NCBI GenBank assembly: GCA_961205875.1
Contig: OY540811.1
Span: forward strand, 21,259,248 to 21,323,247
From: Sialis fuliginosa
Taxonomy: Eukaryota; Arthropoda; Insecta; Megaloptera; Sialidae
Direction: 5' to 3'
Length of the DNA stretch: 64,000 nt
Shown here: positions 36,574 to 49,461 of the stretch, piece after piece
Layout of the letters: the number at the start of each line of letters is the position of its first letter
Numbering within the stretch: position 1 is the stretch's first letter
Position numbers and translations under genes: made by a program
The notes under the pieces: generated by a model
The model's input: only the letters and a program-made list of their open reading frames with translations
What the model was told of the DNA's origin: nothing
Database searches by the model: none

Positions 36574-37270
36574 TTATATGTAAATGACATAAATGCAGAT
36601 GATACTGCGATTGTTTATGGAAATAATGATAAAACTGTAATAATTGAAACAATTGACTCATCTTTTACGGACGTTGTTGATTGATTTAACAGCAAGAATC
36701 TAAAATTAAATATTAGTAAAACGGAACTAACTGAATTTGGGGAATACAGTATCTGTCTGTCCTGGAAAGAACATATCACCCTGCGAGAAAACAAAATCCA
36801 TAAACAAATATGTATATCTAATAAGAAATATTAACAACTTCTTACCGAATTCTTTGTCTATCAACATATATTATGCATACATACATACTCAATTATCTTA
36901 TGGGATTATTTTCTAGGGAAACTCAGTTAACACTAAGGACCTCTTTATTTAAAAAAAAGATGTATCCGTACTATATCCAACGTAAGCACAAATGCGCATC
37001 TTGACTCTATATGAAATTTATATCACGAAATATGCAATATTTGCAAGGAAACATTACTCTCTGTTTGAAGTTAATAAATACAATCATGATCATTTTACGA
37101 GCGGGAAACAGGACTTACTCCCACCACGAACTACTTTTAATGTGGTTTAGAAAGACCCTATGTACCAAATCATCGAAATCTTTAATAAAATACCTGCTGA
37201 CATAAAAAAATTTACTGTTAAGTAGATTTAAAATTCATTTAAAAAACCACCTACTGCAAAAAAAAAACAT
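36574..37270 (+). pseudogene. Degenerate non-LTR retrotransposon (LINE) reverse transcriptase remnant
   Basis: Frame from 36574 reads LYVNDINADDTAIVYGNNDK. ADD at 36595-36603 is the catalytic (F/Y)ADD box of reverse transcriptases. After an in-frame stop it continues FNSKNLKLNISKTELTEFG, the LN(I)xKT motif that follows in jockey/CR1-type enzymes. Further on, with frame changes and stops, come YAYIHTQLSYGIIF, KKRCIRTISN, LTLYEIYITKYAIFARKH and YNHDHFTSGKQDLLPPRT, then YQIIEIFNKIPADIKKF, which are C-terminal motifs of the same class. At least four stops or shifts show it is dead. The 5' part of the element is absent. Confidence 0.8.
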
Positions 37271-39315
37271 TTACAGTATAGATGAGTTTTTTCTTGCAAA
37301 TAGTTTTCTATTAAGTGCACCTTTTATAATTATCACTGTAAATATCTTTATATACATACATATATGAATATGTATTATTATCATTGTTTATGACTTGTTT
37401 CACACTGCATAGCAGTATCACGAAATAAATATTAATTTATTATTAAATGTTTAATTAAATGTTTCAGATATTTAACAAAATTCGCACCGTGCGTAAATTT
37501 TCATTTTTTTCCACTTGCAAGGAATCATGAATTTTTATTTTTTAGTTAAAATAAAATAAAATTAGTTTAATACAAAAAATATACAATATCTGCAAAAAAA
37601 TACTCGTGGTGGTGCGAATCCTAAGTAAACACACAAATATTAACTTTTTTAATATTAAACAAACATATTAATATTACGTATGTATGTGGTTACCTCTTTT
37701 TTAATGCATGCAATTCTTTTCTAGATATATTTTTTCATGTGTGTAATTATATCTGTCATAACCGAAACGTAAACATGAGGTCTACAATTTTATATGTACG
37801 TATGTCTACAATCTACAATCTACATTCTATTTATTTTCACATTATAAGTATACAGAGATAGAATGAGATGTATTTGTCTACATTTGAGAACGGAAACTAA
37901 TTAATTTTTAATTCAATTTAATATTTAAAAGAGAGTTACAAAATATTACTAAATCTTCAAATTATATCAATCTTTGAATGTTTAATTTTTATTTTGTCTA
38001 GCTCTATATTGCACTTTAAAATCATTTTGATAAATATTATATCGTTACTATTTAGGTACAGTAATTTTACTTAATTCCAGAGCTGTTACAAGCACTCAGT
38101 GAATGCATTTGAATTACATACTATTATATGAAAATATAGTAATATTTCAAGTTTAATATATGCAGTTTTTACAATGTAGCTTACAATTAGTTAAAATTTT
38201 AATTAAACACAATTAAATTTTTTAAGTAATATTACGTCTTTGATTGAGTATATAATAAAATATGCTATAAATTATTTCAAATTTTACAATGGTCCATAGG
38301 TATAATTTCTATACGACATTTAAGTATGTATAGTAAATACGAAACGGCATAATAAATTTTACATTTTTTTTTGTATTATGTATGAAAACCTATTACATGC
38401 AGTAATTTTTACTATAACTTCGTATTATCTTCCGGTTACAATACAGCATAATATTTCTTCCAGAAATTTTTATATGTATAGTAAAAAATAACAAAAAATG
38501 TTTCGTGTATAATTTTAACAATACATTAAAAAAATACCGAATAACGTGAGTATTACATGTATACTAACATATATGTATATAAAATACAAACAGATTCCAA
38601 CAAACAAACAGCCATATAGACTTCCACCCCTGAGGTACTATCAACATCATTATGCTCACTTGTATATTCCTTTGGGAACCAGTATTCTAATTTTACAGTC
38701 AGCGTTTAATGGTGTAATGCTACGGAAAGTACACAAGTATATACAATATTTATATTAGGGTAGAAATTATGACATCATTTCTGCATGACGGTAACTGCAT
38801 ATAACTGAATAATATTTATTATTGAAGACGACATGAAAGGGGGTTAAACTAATATGGGTATAAAATTATTAAATGGCGATAAAAAGGTAAAATTTGAAAC
38901 CTTCGGGTCTGTTGAAGGATTTGTTATTATTAGTTCATGAAATTTACTTTGTTCATTTTTTTCCAGTATCTTAGAGTCTAGAGATTTCAAACTCCGCAGC
39001 GCCTACGGCTCTAAGAAAGTCCCTTTGGTTTTACATATTTACGTGCATTTTCCTTGTTTTATGTAAAGAGAAAAATTCTTACAATATTCATATCTCAGTC
39101 AGTTATCATAAATTACTGTTGGATTTAATTTTAAATTTTACTTGTATATCAAAATTAATTTTAAAAATTGCAGCTAATTTCTTCCCCATCTGAATTAGAC
39201 AGACCCATGAAAAAAGCTTTTTTTCGTGTGTTGATCATCATGGAAAAATAGTTTCAATTTCAACCCTCATGTCCGAATATAATTAAATGAGCATGTATAG
39301 AAAAAGCCTATTTTT
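37271..39315 (-). other. AT-rich intronic DNA, nothing recognised
   Basis: Homopolymer and TATGTATG-like runs only. The open frame at 38546-38758 has no recognisable motif. Confidence 0.5.
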
Positions 39316-40137
39316 ATAGGGGAGAGTATGGTATATTGGACCACTCGCTAAATTAAATCAACCTTATATCTGGAAAATTAGTTTTCTGATTTCTTAAATG
39401 GCAACATCGTGCGATATGCGCCTAATTTCATTGCATGTCGGCTATATTGTTTTTCTTGGCAAGTTGAATGTTAGTGTTTTGTTTCCGCTAATGTAAACAA
39501 GTGAATTTTGATGTAATTTTAAGTGATTCGTGCTAAGGGTGTAGTTAGTATAAAGGTAAGCATACAGTGTTTTTAATTTATAGTTTGCAGCAGCAATTTA
39601 TCATCAATTAACTGTCATGGATTGATTGGCGGCTTTGATAGATTATGTTTTTGTTAGATTTTTTTTCTCACTTTTCACACTGTTGGTTAAAATGGACCGC
39701 ACGTATAGTTGCGATAACTAGAATCATGAAATCAGTACTTATAATCCTGACATAGGTATGTGATGATTGTCTTTCTTGAATAATTTAATTGAAATAATGT
39801 AACGAGACTGATTTCTTATAGTTTTTTGTTTTAATACTGATAAATAATTGTTTGAAAGTCTGTAATTCATAAATATATATATTATGTTTTGTTTACAGGT
39901 TTATTTAAGTTAAGATTCTATTAAAGTCAAAATTAGCGACCCCGTGGTCTGTACCGGTTGGCTAAATTGTTTTTGTTGATTTTTTTGGAGTTTATGACAA
40001 TTATGTTGAGTAATACTTAACAAAATCTATAAACTGCTGTTTCATTTCATAAAAAAATAATTTGTCTAAACATAAAACTATTATACTAAATATCTTAATT
40101 TAAAAATATGGTCCAAATTAACCGACTTTCCCCAATC
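39316..40137. mobile_element. Nonautonomous mariner/pogo-like element
   Basis: The left end TATAGGGGAGAGTATGGTAT with ATTGGACCA is approximately inverted at the right: TGGTCCAAATTAACCGACTT then TCCCC. Extra GGACC/GGTCC words occur inside at 39690 and about 39945. The TIR style parallels the element at 44652-45511. No transposase frame. Confidence 0.55.
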
Positions 40138-40730
40138 TCCAGTACTAACTATTCCATCGAATACATCAAATATATTTGGAATCCTCTCAATGATATTAAA
40201 ATATGATGTCTTTTGATTGTAATTTTCTGATATAAATTACCGTTTAGTTGAAATTTTTTAATTTACAAAAATATATACTATGTAGAGAAATTTTGATTTT
40301 ATTATGCTTTATAATATTGAACATAGCAGATTTATACGAAATGGCTATAGTTTATTTATATGGTATATTTTCTTCGAGGTATTTTTTTACAGGTTATAAT
40401 TTAATCTCATATTGCAAACACTCTAATGAGATACTAAATAACTGCATTCAAGCTATGTGGTCTCGAGCAGGTATTACAGCTAGAGGTAATTTCAATTATA
40501 AGATTATATACAATATGCACTTTTCGACTAACGCTTTCTCGTATCAAAAGCAACACAGAAAGTTGCACAATTGCATTCGGTTCGGTAGATATAATTAAGA
40601 TTTCTCTAAGTTAAAGATTTGATTCAACTTCTTTTGATATTATTTCCTTGTAAGATTTGAATATTCCTGCTTGTGCATATGAATTTCAATCCTTTATGAG
40701 TGTATTCTTTTACTTTCGTATACCTATGCA

Positions 40731-40800
40731 AGGGCGTAGCCAGGCATGGGCTTGGGGGGCGCTTGCCTTCCCCAAGCTTGTGGACAAAAAACAACAAATA
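40731..40800 (+). mobile_element. GC-rich transposon terminus (GGGCGTAGCCAGG type)
   Basis: AAGGGCGTAGCCAGGCATGG then GGGGGGCGC is a familiar terminal sequence of nonautonomous DNA transposons in many animals. The partner end was not found. Confidence 0.45.
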
Positions 40801-41033
40801 AATAAGTCCATTTAATAATCAAGAACACACCGAAAAATTGATTTATCAAGATGATGATTATCACGAAATTTCACGAGCTAAAGTTCAAAGTTGCAACCAC
40901 GCGACGCGGGCATAGTAACGGAAAGATATAATATGTAAAAAAATATTATATTATATATTATATATTAAGTATAATATTTTATTTTATATTTTATTAGTTT
41001 GTCAGTAATATGTTTTAATTAAAATAAAAATCA

Positions 41034-41095
41034 CGTGCACTGTTCACTGTCTGTATTACGTATAAGAAAGTCCCTTGGCTTGCATGGCAGAAATT
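41034..41095 (+). repeat. Dispersed short repeat, ACTGTTCA...AAGAAAGTCCC
   Basis: CACTGTTCACTGTCTGTATT then ACGTATAAGAAAGTCCCTTG and CATGGCAGA. Two further copies lie in tandem at 42251-42362. Confidence 0.6.
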
Positions 41096-42250
41096 TAAAG
41101 TTAATATATTATTGCATTTTTTACTAGTGGACACTACGTATGCCTTTTTGAAGCTACAATATCCCAAACTTGTTTATCAATAAATTGTATGTATTTCTGT
41201 CCAAGACGGGTTAAAAATATCAATTTTCTCTTTTGGCTACTTTGTGGAATTAATCGCTTTGTTTTCTTTCTTATGAAATATTTGTAAAGTAGTATGACTC
41301 GAATAACTAAATCAAAATTAAAGTCAATATAAGGCTATATTTTATCATCAAAATGTACAATATTTATCAAGTTATAGTTTGTTATATCACCATAAATACT
41401 AATAGAATAGTAGAGTAAAATATGCATTATAAAAATAATACTTACTTTACAATTTTTAATATTACCCCCCTTAAATAAAAGATATTAATATGAAAAGTTC
41501 TGTAAACATGTAACTACTAAAGTTGTTATATTATTAGTAACAGGGATTCGCCTACTATGTACATTTACTCTACTTTAATATTTAATGAACTTAAAGCATT
41601 TAAACTGTTTCTGCCTACTGACCTATTTCAGTAAATAATTAACATTTATGTACATAGAGACATAGAGATGCAGTACATTGGATAGTTATAAATATTTATC
41701 AAGTAAATCACAATAGAATATTAATATATTCAGTACTTTTTCTCACAAAGATGGTAAGAGTGTATTTTATTACATATTACATGAGACTGATAAAAGCAAA
41801 CTTGAAACAAAAAGAAAACATTCGATTCGATTTTAAATAACGCAGGGTGGTAGCTGAATATAAACTGAACATCCTTTGAAATTAAATATCTGTCGGGGTT
41901 TTTTTTATCACGGGGTTTTCTTATACATAATACTGAGAGTGAAGAGTGCACGCGATTCTAATTTAATTTTTTTTAAATTCTGACAAACTAATAAAAGAGA
42001 ATAAAATAAATGGGACATAAATTAAAGATAATAATATTCTCTACAACATGTATCAAATGAATTTTTTTAAAAGTAATTAATTAACCGAAAACGGATGTTT
42101 ACTCTTGTCAATTTAATGAACTTTTTAATTATTTTTGAAATGTTACAAATAAGTATGAAATGTTTTGGATAAAAATTGTCGAGTATATTATTATTTTTAA
42201 TTTATGTTGCATTCATAGAATTTTTTTTAAATAATTTATTAGAATCACCC

Positions 42251-42362
42251 GCACTGTTCAGTCTCAGTATTACATATAAGAAAGTCCCTAGGTAACTATG
42301 GCATTACGAACACTGTTCAATCTTTGTAATACATATAAGAAAGTTCCATGACACTCATGGCA
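42251..42362 (+). repeat. Tandem pair of the ACTGTTCA...AAGAAAGTCCC repeat
   Basis: Unit 1 (42251-42303) and unit 2 (42308-42362) share CACTGTTCARTCT, GTAWTACATATAAGAAAGT and ATGGCA. They match the single copy at 41034-41095. Confidence 0.7.
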
Positions 42363-42685
42363 GATATTCTCTGTTATGAACCATTTGAAATATAGTTTTA
42401 TATTATTAAAAAAAAAAAAAATTTATTCAAAAGAATATAAAAAAGATAATAATATTACCTACAATTTTCAACTTATTGTTAGCCATTTTTCTTTAATTCG
42501 CACTGTTTCAAAAATAATTCGAAAAATTCAAAAATTGACATCAGTAAACATCAGTACCTATCCGTTTGAAATATCAATTTCAAAAATAGAAGGTTTTCTT
42601 CCCAGATAAAAATTAATCTTATGTAAATGTAAAATTTCAGCCTTTTACGATTTGTCTAATTGGAGTTACAGCATCTATAAACCGA

Positions 42686-42846
42686 TAGACCTACACACAG
42701 ACATCATGGCGAAAATAGAAAGGATTCAGGAAAGGTCAAAATGGATAATTCCATCAAAATCCGGAATTCGGAAAAAGTTGACCTAATAATACTTATACTA
42801 TTGTGTATGTATATTTCATATAAATGGGCATAAGAAAGTAAAAATC
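42686..42846 (+). repeat. Dispersed repeat, copy 2 of 2
   Basis: ACACACAGACATCATGGCGA, GGTCAAAATGGATAATTCCA, ACTTATACTATTGTGTATG and CATAAGAAAGTAAAAA match 9281-9445 in order. Confidence 0.7.
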
Positions 42847-43918
42847 TGTCATCGATGGTCGATGATGTACACATTTTATTCTTATATATTTCATGTATTA
42901 AATAAATTACCGAGTCTCGTAATTATATATGAATCAGTTATTGTTGTAAGTAGAATATTATATCATTATAAATTAAATTTCTTTCAAATAAAACCGAGAA
43001 TTTGGATTTAACTTTCAAACCATATACATATATGCATATTATTATTTGCAGACATATGTATATGTAGGTATGTACACTACATATGTCAAAAATTCACTGT
43101 ATACAAAGCTAAAAAAATATTCTTTTCATTTCAATATAAAGTGTAAAGTTGATTTATGCAAATCTTGTTTTTTTTTCGAAATATACTCCAAATATAAATT
43201 CGCCACCACTTTTAAATTTAAATATGCCTTATTCCGTAAAGTAGCGAATTTCAAAGGTGTTAAAGATAACAAAGTTAATTTTATTTGAAGAGGCATGAGC
43301 ATATAAAAATAAAATACATAAATTGAATACATTTTTTTGTTTTTGCTTTTTTCTTCCATGTTCTGAAGGAAATAGAAGTATTGTTTATTATTTGATTCAG
43401 ATTTTTTGATAGGAAATATAATTAATTATTTTTTATATCCAGTAAAATATGAATATAAAAAGAACAATTTTAATTCTTGTTTTTTTTTACATTTGAATGT
43501 TTTTCAAAATAATATTAATTCATGTATTCGACCTACCTATAATTTATGATATATGTACGTTACTATGTACATATAATTATTTAAAAATTTCGTTTGTTCT
43601 CGTATATATTCACAGATAAGGTGTTTGTTAGGATTAAATTAGTCACAGGGTCAGAGTTTATACATCCCTGTCTTAAAGAGTCAGCAATTCTATGTTTATA
43701 CTTCTATGGACTTCAGAACTCGACGATTTAGAATTCAGGATCAGCAAGTGAGCAAATACTGTAAAGTTTTTCAATCATCGAAGTTTTATTGAGTGTTATA
43801 TAGATACAAGTACATAATCCAACTTGAAAAGTATATAAATATAGGTATACTATGTATATATAATAAAGTATTATATATAATTGCACTAAAAATTTGACAG
43901 TACGGACATTATACACTC

Positions 43919-44210
43919 GAGCATAAATTTTAATACTTTGCACTAAATTTTAATGAAGTCACTATTGTTAAAAATCGCGTATATACATAGTTATTCAGAA
44001 TAAAGTTGATGCTCTAATAATATACACGTTAACTGTCTTTGGTTAGAGCAATTTATTGGGGCGGTTAGTTTCGGTTAAGTTAAAATATAGAAAATCACAA
44101 AAATCGCAAGAAATATATCAAACATATGTAATAAATAATCATCAAAAAATCTCCAAAAAAATCAGTTTATTTCATTAATTTTTAGTGCAAAGTATTAAAA
44201 TTTATGTTCG
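43919..44210. mobile_element. Foldback element with ~29-bp inverted ends
   Basis: GAGCATAAATTTTAATACTT with TGCACTAAA at the left is inverted as TTTAGTGCAAAGTATTAAAA with TTTATGTTC at the right. The interior is AT-rich and noncoding. Confidence 0.6.
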
Positions 44211-44651
44211 TGTGTGCATGCTATCAAATTTTTAATGAAATGATTTAAAAAAAGTGCATTTAAATACAAGCCTATAATAAACTATATATTATTATATTAT
44301 AATGTAATAATATAATGATACTTACATAGATGTAAATTTATTATTTATCGTATATAAAATAATTTAAAAAAACAGATTTCCTTACGGTTGAACCGCTGGC
44401 CTCAGTATTTATTATAAGTTTGAAATTTCAGCCAAACAAAACAATACCCGATCATCTGACTAGTATAGTATAATACAGTATATTTGTTATGGCCGGCCAT
44501 ATTATATTTGATTGGTTGTTTCAAACTTGCAATATTCAATTCTCGTATTTTACACAATTTGTATCTTAAAATTAACGTCATTTTGATTGCAAATTTTATT
44601 AGAGTTAATCAAAGTTAGTATGTTATACATTACACAAGCTATAAACTATTA

Positions 44652-45511
44652 TAGGAGAGTCGGGGTAATTACGAACGCGGGGTATTCGCGAATTCAGTGG
44701 GTTCAGTGTGTTATTAGAGGAAAGGTAATATTCTCTCTGCACATACCGATAGTTGGGCCTACGTCTAGTATCGGACCGATAAATTTCAGTGTAGATTACG
44801 CTCACAGTACAAAGTAAACTTAATTTCATTTTTATATCATATTTCATCAATTTTTTTATTAAAATAAAACCAACTTATGTGTAATTAATATAAATATGAT
44901 TAAGTTATGTATCGTTTATTATATGATCCTAACCTAAAAAAAGATGTTTATCTTTTTCCAACTCATGGGGTAATGACGAACGAATTAAATAGGGCAATTC
45001 AGAACTTTGTACAAAAGACATAAAAACTCAAAAAATGCGAGGAATCACAGCAATTTTAAAGAAAATATCTTAATGAAAAAGGTTTATGAAGAAGAAACGA
45101 AGATGTTGATAAAGAAAATAACTATTTTTGTTTTTGTAATAAAAATATCAAGATCCTCCTGTTGAAGACTGGCTAATATGCTATAAGTGCAATTTATGGG
45201 CACATTATAAGTATACCAGTGGTTAAAGTACATCCAGAGGCTTTCGCTGCGACTTTTGTATCAATTAAGTTAAATTATCCCACTCTTCATGATTACTCCA
45301 TGCTAATCGAGTATTCACGAACATCTAAAGTTTTTATTTTTTCTTTATTCTTAATTTTGTTCTTATATTTTATTAAAACTGATAATGAAAATTTATAACT
45401 AACTGATTATATGTATAACAATAATACACAATACATATGTCGGTTTCTTACTCAGGTTTTAATTTATTTGATTTTTCTCCTTAGATGTTCGTCATTACTC
45501 CACTCTTCTAG
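44652..45511 (+). mobile_element. Internally deleted pogo-family transposon
   Basis: The left end TAGGAGAGTCGGGGTAATTA then CGAAC and the right end GTTCGTCATTACTCCACTCT then TCTA are inverted with a few differences and are flanked by TA. A second copy of the GGGGTAATGACGAAC words lies at 44967-44981. The body retains the 3' end of a transposase gene (45164-45226). The DDE core has been deleted. Confidence 0.7.
45164..45226 (+). pseudogene. C-terminal CxxC-WAH zinc-binding tail of a pogo/Tigger-like transposase
   Basis: The frame EDWLICYKCNLWAHYKYTSG ends in a TAA stop. A tryptophan, CxxC pair and WAH motif placed right at the stop is typical of the PHD-like zinc tail of a pogo-superfamily transposase subset in insects (family knowledge). 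The upstream frame is broken. Confidence 0.6.
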
Positions 45512-46209
45512 TAGCTAATAAATATGCCATGTCTGTATTTTTCAGTATTAAACATGAATTATAAAACTAAACAAAGAAACTATGACTGTACAGTAGTTGT
45601 TGTAGGTACATACACAACGTATCTTGAAACAGTTTCAAGACATTAAACATATTACTCGTCTTTAAAACGAACGCTAATATCTCTTGGGAAGAAAACGATA
45701 CAAAAATATTCACTTCTACCATTGAGGTAGTTCTTAAAATACTTATTTAATTGTGTTAAATATACACTTCCAATGAATCAATAATGAGTGAAAACCTGAT
45801 AATAAGTAATTCACTATAATCTAAAAAAATATTATATCAGCATTAATCCAAATAGAATAATATATTTCACCGTGTCCATTAGGGTATTATAGCACTAAGA
45901 TTTCAATAATGTGAGTTAAAATTTCAGATGGGCATTATAGCTAATAGCTACAACATCTGGTATGCCAATTTCAGATAAGGAACTGTATAGATTAAGTTTA
46001 CAACGGACACGTTCAGCTTATGTTGTCATTGTTATAGCCCATATAATCAAAGCTGATAAGCTAACTAGACCAGTAACCTCGTTAAACTACTAATCTTATA
46101 ATCAAATTAATATAGGTATCTCATTTTAATTACTATTAATCAGTGTATATTACATATCCCAGATTGTGTAAAACTTTTTCTATAGGTTTCAAGAGTTGTA
46201 AACAGTGAT

Positions 46210-46275
46210 TGATTTATAATAAGGCATACTAGGCACCGGCCTAGGACATCACCATAGAGGTGGCACCATAAAAAG
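46210..46275 (+). mobile_element. Possible transposon terminus (GGCACCGGCCTAGG)
   Basis: AAGGCATACTAGGCACCGGC then CTAGGACATCACC and AGGTGGCACC: an isolated GC-richer patch with repeated GGCACC. Weak evidence only. Confidence 0.3.
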
Positions 46276-46680
46276 TGATCACTTTTTTTCCTAGTAGAAC
46301 TATTTCGGTTATTAGACTTCTGATTAAAAATTATGTTTGCATATGACTTATAGCATTTATGATCACTTCATTATGGTTTTAGCACTTTTTAATGATAAAA
46401 ATTATAATAAAAACTTATTTCAATATTTGCAAATCGAGGTGAAAACAATATTTTCTATTAATTGAGATGTTATTACCAATAACAATAATAAATAGTATAT
46501 TATCTAAGCGTGAAATTTCGCCTCAAGTCAAAATAGCAAAGTAACATATTTTCGTAGGCAGAGATTTTATACATACTATGTTACTCTATCTACTCATGTA
46601 CCACTTACTATTTTCTATTATATCTTCTACACAAAGTTTAAGTTTATGCTGTATTTTATGGGAAAAATAGCATGTTTTTT

Positions 46681-47122
46681 TTTAGTTTTGTTCACAAAAG
46701 AACGGTCTTTTTGGACATTTAGTCCGTTTTTAAGTAAAAAAAGTTTTAATTATTTTTGTAAATTTTTTTTTTAATTTGAAGGTGTGATCAGATGTTTAAA
46801 AATCTGAAAAAAATCACAAATGTTGCTTATAGTATTCTCTATCATTTTTGGAAATTTTAAGGTGTACATATTTATATATAACCACTTCAAAAAAAGGTCA
46901 TGCGTCCTATACATTAATATGCCTTAATGAATTCGTATGTAAATGTTAAAATTATTTTTGTTTGTGTGTAAACTATGGAATTAGTAAATATTCAGAAATA
47001 AAGTAATCATCAAATTCAAATTCCAAAAAAAAATTAATTTTACAAAAAATAATTTAAATTTTTGTTTTATTTAAAAACGGATAAAATGTCCAAAAATACC
47101 GTTTTCTGTGAACAAAACTAAA
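46681..47122. mobile_element. Foldback MITE with ~100-bp arms
   Basis: TTTAGTTTTGTTCACAAAAG, then GGACATTTAGTCCGTTTTTA on the left are inverted on the right as TAAAAACGGATAAAATGTCC and TGTGAACAAAACTAAA. The arms also share poly-T/poly-A inner tracts and TTTGAA ends. No coding sequence. Confidence 0.75.
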
Positions 47123-47224
47123 TTCGCTACGATAAGTACACCCGAAGATAAAAATTATTATTTGAATGTATATGCTTCTATTTTTCAAAAATTAAAAAAT
47201 CGCGCAGTTTTCAAAAAACGCTAA

Positions 47225-47336
47225 ATTTTGCAAAATCATGAATGAAACTTATATTATTTGAGCAATTTTAATAACATATGTGAATATTATGAAAATCGGT
47301 AAGAGTAGCGTTTTTCTCTGATATAGTTCACCCTAT
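47225..47336 (+). repeat. Dispersed repeat, copy 2 of 2
   Basis: GAATGAAACTTATATTATTT, TGTGAATATTATGAAAATCG and GTAGCGTTTTTCTCTGATAT match 29866-29976. Confidence 0.65.
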
Positions 47337-47637
47337 AATAACTTATACTGTATTTGTGCCCAATCTATGGCTTACGTCAACCTACTTCAGAATTTTAAAA
47401 AATTACGTGACCCACGTATTTTAAAATATATAGTATAGACAGCAGCAAACAATAAATTTCGAGCTACTTTAAATATACCATTACCATATTTACTTTCATT
47501 CTACAAAAAAATATGGAGAATTCCAAAAATTAGTTATGTGAGCCATACGTAATTGGAAATTGCTACCAAAGAATATAAAATATAGCTTATATTAATTTAA
47601 ATGATAACAGCTTAATTGCGTAAACGTCAGAAATTAA

Positions 47638-47675
47638 TTGCAAGCTTTCGAATTCACAGATTCATCTTCAGGCTT
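47638..47675 (-). ncRNA. Hammerhead-like motif (CTGAAGA-hairpin-GAAA)
   Basis: Minus strand: CTGAAGA (47671-47665), one extra T, GAAT/ATTC stem (47663-47660 with 47653-47650), then GAAAGCTTG. Same architecture as 19022-19060 and 63512-63545. It resembles the catalytic-core spacing of Penelope-associated hammerheads, but stems I and III were not demonstrated. Confidence 0.35.
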
Positions 47676-49235
47676 TTAGAAAAAAAAAAAAGAAAATTGA
47701 GACAGATGTCGTAATCTCAATATATTCATGTAGCATTTAAACTGTTATCATTTATATTTTTAACGTCACCACTATTATATTATTATATATAATTTATACA
47801 GATTATTGTCTATACAGGGTGAATCGGGAGGAGAGGTGAAGATTGTGAATCATTGTAAAAATGTTTCTACATGCAGAAAAATTGAGTCGATTTTTTAATA
47901 AAAATTACAGCCGATTAAAAATTTCAATTTTGTATCAAAAAATACTATCAGTTTTAACATGTACTGTCAATTCAGTAACTTTTACAATCTCCATTGTAAT
48001 TTTTATAACACGCAATTGTTACTATATTCGTAAATATCATGATTTATTCAACTAATTATTTTTAAGTTGAATTATTTGCTAAGTGCTATACAAATTAATT
48101 CATTTCAATTGTTAGTACATTTTACTATTCGATACTTAAATTTTTATTAAAAGACAATATAGAATTAATTCTATTAATAGTATATTTTTTTATTAAATTA
48201 TACCAATAATATAGATATCGATCCTACACGCAAAAATTACTATTCATATTGTAATTTTAATGACACGTGGCCTAGCAATGTATAGAAATAAACGCAAGTT
48301 AACTCTCGTTAGTACGGTGTTTTAAGTTTATTTTAATGAGTAGAAGATCTTAGAAAAACCAAACAAATGGTAAGTTACATTTTACAATACATTAAAAATT
48401 TTATATCAAAGTATATATAATATATGTATTTAGTTACAGAGCCCGACCACTAGTACAACTATATACACAGTGAGGAGAGAGTGTGGTGTGTATGTGAGAA
48501 AGAGAGATGTGTCCATATTATCCATTCCTGAATAAAGATGGGTAGTATTGGGTAGACTTGTCTCAACAAATTTTTTTTTATATACAATATATTTCATTTT
48601 TACGATGCAGCATAGTAAAATTTCACCAGATTCTTTACAATCTATATTATCATTAATATGGAAGAGTTACAAAATTGTCTCCCATCTTAAGAATACTAAA
48701 TCAAATAGTCATATTTCTTTAAAAATTTAGTGATTGTTATGAAATATTTTTCTCCGTGTATGAATGAATATGATTATTATTATTCTCAATAGTTTCGGAG
48801 ATACAGATGTTATCTGTTCTTACTCACCAAGATCTCAGGTTTAAACTCCGTTGTATTATCGTATATGAGATGGATGAAAACGAAAGTTTAGAAAGCTAAA
48901 TAGACAAGAAGAATTGATTGATCGGAATTGGACGCTACTACTCGTAGAAAAGAACGGTCGCACTCAGAAAAACAGCGCACAATCTTAGGACACGAGTTAT
49001 AATGTATGCTGACAGTTCAATTTTTGAACATAACACATGAAGATATTCTTCTCAAAATTCAAACAATTGGGAATAATAACCGTGTTCTTTTTTTTTTTTT
49101 TTAACAATATCCATATTACTGTTTCCAAAGAAATTTTGCTGTGTACTATTCACGTGGCCATTTAATATATTGTATTTTATTAATACTGTGTATACGAGTA
49201 TATCGATAATTTAAAGGACAAGAGTGAGAACTTAC
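47676..49235 (-). other. 3' flank of exon B (start of the 31 kb intron), nothing recognised
   Basis: AT-rich with a GAGAGAG/GTGTGTATGTGAG purine-rich run at about 48470-48510. No motif-bearing frames. Confidence 0.5.
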
Positions 49236-49461
49236 CGTATTGGCTATAGTATATAGCATCTCGACGTACAACTGATCGCGCTCTTTCGCTGAGCTGAAGT
49301 CCTCGGTGTCAGAACCAGCCGGCGATACGTCTGGAGGTCTCTGTGGTCTCGCTTCGCTGAATGTTGCCTTGAAGTCACGTCGGGCCTCCTCCCGCCGGCC
49401 CTCTTGCTCCCACGTCACGCGCGATAAGTGTTCGAAATAAGACCCATCCAGTTCGTGTACC
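49236..49461 (-). CDS. Internal exon B of the BAIAP3/UNC13D family gene: segment N-terminal to the first C2 domain
   Basis: The acceptor is acttcag|GGTACAC and the donor is ACG|gtaagt. One base completes the preceding glycine codon, then 75 codons follow, ending in phase 0. The peptide starts VHELDGSYFEHLSRVTWEQE, passes through a charged, probably helical stretch (about residues 18-40, REEARRDFKATF) and a Pro/Ser linker, and ends KERDQLYVEMLYTIANT. The LYxExLYTI pattern just before the C2 domain is typical of BAIAP3 and Munc13-4, where an LYEEALYT-like helix precedes C2A (family knowledge). The next exon continues directly into C2A, so no exon appears to be missing between them despite a 31.4 kb intron. 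The annotation is secure for exon structure; ortholog identity (Staccato versus Unc-13-4B type) cannot be decided here. Confidence 0.9.

Noticed and set aside
37011..37205. 64-codon open frame in the LINE remnant
   Set aside because: It is in a different frame from the recognisable reverse transcriptase motifs, so it is incidental.
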